Of a stretch of 64,000 bases of DNA, positions 63,257 through 64,000 are shown piece after piece. Under the pieces are notes generated by a model, which saw only the letters and a program-made list of their open reading frames with translations, was not told where the DNA came from and did no database searches. Made by a program: the position numbers and the translations under genes. Source of the stretch: Pantoea sp. alder81. Lineage in GTDB: Bacteria; Pseudomonadota; Gammaproteobacteria; Enterobacterales; Enterobacteriaceae. How positions within the stretch are numbered: position 1 is the stretch's first letter; each line of letters starts with the position of its first letter. The stretch spans positions 248,001 to 312,000 of the forward strand of contig NZ_JAIUDA010000005.1 in NCBI RefSeq assembly GCF_020179835.1, in the 5' to 3' direction.

Positions 63257-63799
63257 TCAATAAAAAGCATGTTGCTGCTTATTCAGGAACGCCTGTTCTT
63301 CCGGGCTTGAAGGACGAACAAGTCTTTGGTTACGATGAGGATAGCGACCGAATAGTTCAATGATTTGGCGATGTTCCTGTTCACTCTGGTAGTAAGACGT
63401 TCCCTTCAATTCAGCGAATAGTTCTGTGGCCTGCTGATGGACAACTCGTGATTCGGCATGCATCCACGGCATCAGCATAAAGCCTTTTTCATCCAGACTG
63501 AGCGTCGTGTATTCCGGTGTTTTCACCGCTTCCTGCGCTAACAGTAGCGCCATGCCATCCTGCCGCCAGGCAAGATCACTTTCCCGATGCAAATTGCGGG
63601 AAAACTGATCAAGTACGATGATTTCTGCCAATCTCCCCCGAATACCTTCACGCCACATCGATAATTCACCACGCGTTGCAGCCTCCCAGCAGGTATAAAA
63701 GCGACGATGTATTTCATCATCAAACCCCCGATTCTTTTTGAACCAGGAGTCTTCATGCTGAACGTCGAACCAGAAACTCAATACATTCTCGTACTCCAT
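63257..63799 (-). CDS. DUF924 family protein
   Basis: A 180-residue helical protein of the DUF924 (TPR-like) family: VLSFWFDVQHEDSWFKK start, RLAEIIVLDQFSRNLHR and FMLMPWMHAES blocks. Function unknown. ATG 63799 with GGAG upstream is chosen over the open frame to 63940, which has no homology. It is divergent from the gene at the window's right edge. Confidence 0.88.
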   Translation of the reverse strand: MEYENVLSFWFDVQHEDSWFKKNRGFDDEIHRRFYTCWEAATRGELSMWREGIRGRLAEIIVLDQFSRNLHRESDLAWRQDGMALLLAQEAVKTPEYTTLSLDEKGFMLMPWMHAESRVVHQQATELFAELKGTSYYQSEQEHRQIIELFGRYPHRNQRLVRPSSPEEQAFLNKQQHAFY

Positions 63800-63910
63800 C
63801 TTTTTCTCCGTAATAAATCCCCTGATAACTATCAAGGTTAGGCTAAAATCGTGAGAGTTATCTGATAGACTCGCGCGGACAATACGGACAAGGAACCCTA
63901 AGGTGAGAGC

Positions 63911-64000
63911 ATGAGTAATCAACTGGATGATCGACTGCAAACTGAACTGGACAGAATCAATGTAGAGGAAAAGCGCAACGACCGTCCCTACTTTGATGTC
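63911..64000 (+). CDS. Start of an unrecognised gene, cut by window edge
   Basis: Thirty codons from ATG 63911, preceded by AAGGTGAG. The N-terminus (MSNQLDDRLQTELDRINVEE) is hydrophilic and helical; there is no signal peptide. The family cannot be told from this fragment. Confidence 0.6.
   Translation, partial: MSNQLDDRLQTELDRINVEEKRNDRPYFDV

Overview
The window is a 64 kb stretch of bacterial chromosome, dense in genes and moderately GC-rich. It comes from a member of the Enterobacterales and most resembles the Pantoea/Erwinia group. This is inferred from recognisable enterobacterial genes (ascB, yfiR-dgcN-yfiB, betT/betIBA, leuE, yajD, yaiL, ymjA, yddG) mixed with many ABC transporters, LysR/TetR/GntR regulators and catabolic enzymes, as is common in plant- or soil-associated relatives. 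I saw no rRNA, tRNA, CRISPR array, insertion sequence or prophage.

Layout. 1-4.4 kb: the 3' part of ascB, the c-di-GMP module yfiR-dgcN-yfiB, and the UV-damage endonuclease uvsE. 4.4-10.5 kb: choline-to-glycine-betaine osmoprotection, with betT divergent from betI-betB-betA around a clear BetI box. 10.5-18.7 kb: small regulator/enzyme pairs (TetR with a quinone-type oxidoreductase, LysR with an omega-aminotransferase, LysR with a GST), a Tat-exported esterase, an isochorismatase remnant and a UppP-like phosphatase. 18.8-26.9 kb: an FMN hydroxyacid oxidase facing a seven-gene operon made of a TauABC-like ABC importer, a HisD-like dehydrogenase, an APH-fold kinase, a zinc alcohol dehydrogenase and an SDR. 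This is the strongest candidate here for an undescribed catabolic pathway. 27-36 kb: leuE, an orphan pair of binding proteins (TroA-fold plus ModA-like), an HdeD-like membrane protein fused to a putative permuted papain-like domain, an AEC carrier, an O-methyltransferase, LysR regulators and a degenerate metallo-beta-lactamase-fold protein.

36.4-43.9 kb: a Dpp/Opp-type peptide ABC operon carrying an Asp/Glu-racemase-like gene, convergent with a PuuB-like FAD oxidase. 44-49.8 kb: TetR, a DUF3313 lipoprotein, yajD, small membrane proteins, yaiL, an RluA-type pseudouridine synthase, a cold-shock-domain protein and ymjA. 49.8-56.1 kb: a GntR regulator, a PuuC-like aldehyde dehydrogenase with a DapA-family lyase, the exporter yddG and an MFS transporter. 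56.2-60.8 kb: a UbiX/UbiD-type hydroxyarylate decarboxylase pair controlled by a divergent MarR-GlxA pair, with a second GlxA-type regulator downstream. 60.9-64 kb: an HD-domain hydrolase, an ABM/ACT/ArsR operon, a possible small RNA, a DUF924 protein and the start of an unrecognised gene.

Overall the segment is an accessory metabolic region: osmoprotection, uptake and oxidation of small organic compounds (amino acids, amines, probable sulfonates or amino alcohols, aromatic acids), each set next to its own regulator. Start sites were chosen from Shine-Dalgarno sequences, overlaps and family length. Family assignments are from motif recognition by eye, not from database searches.
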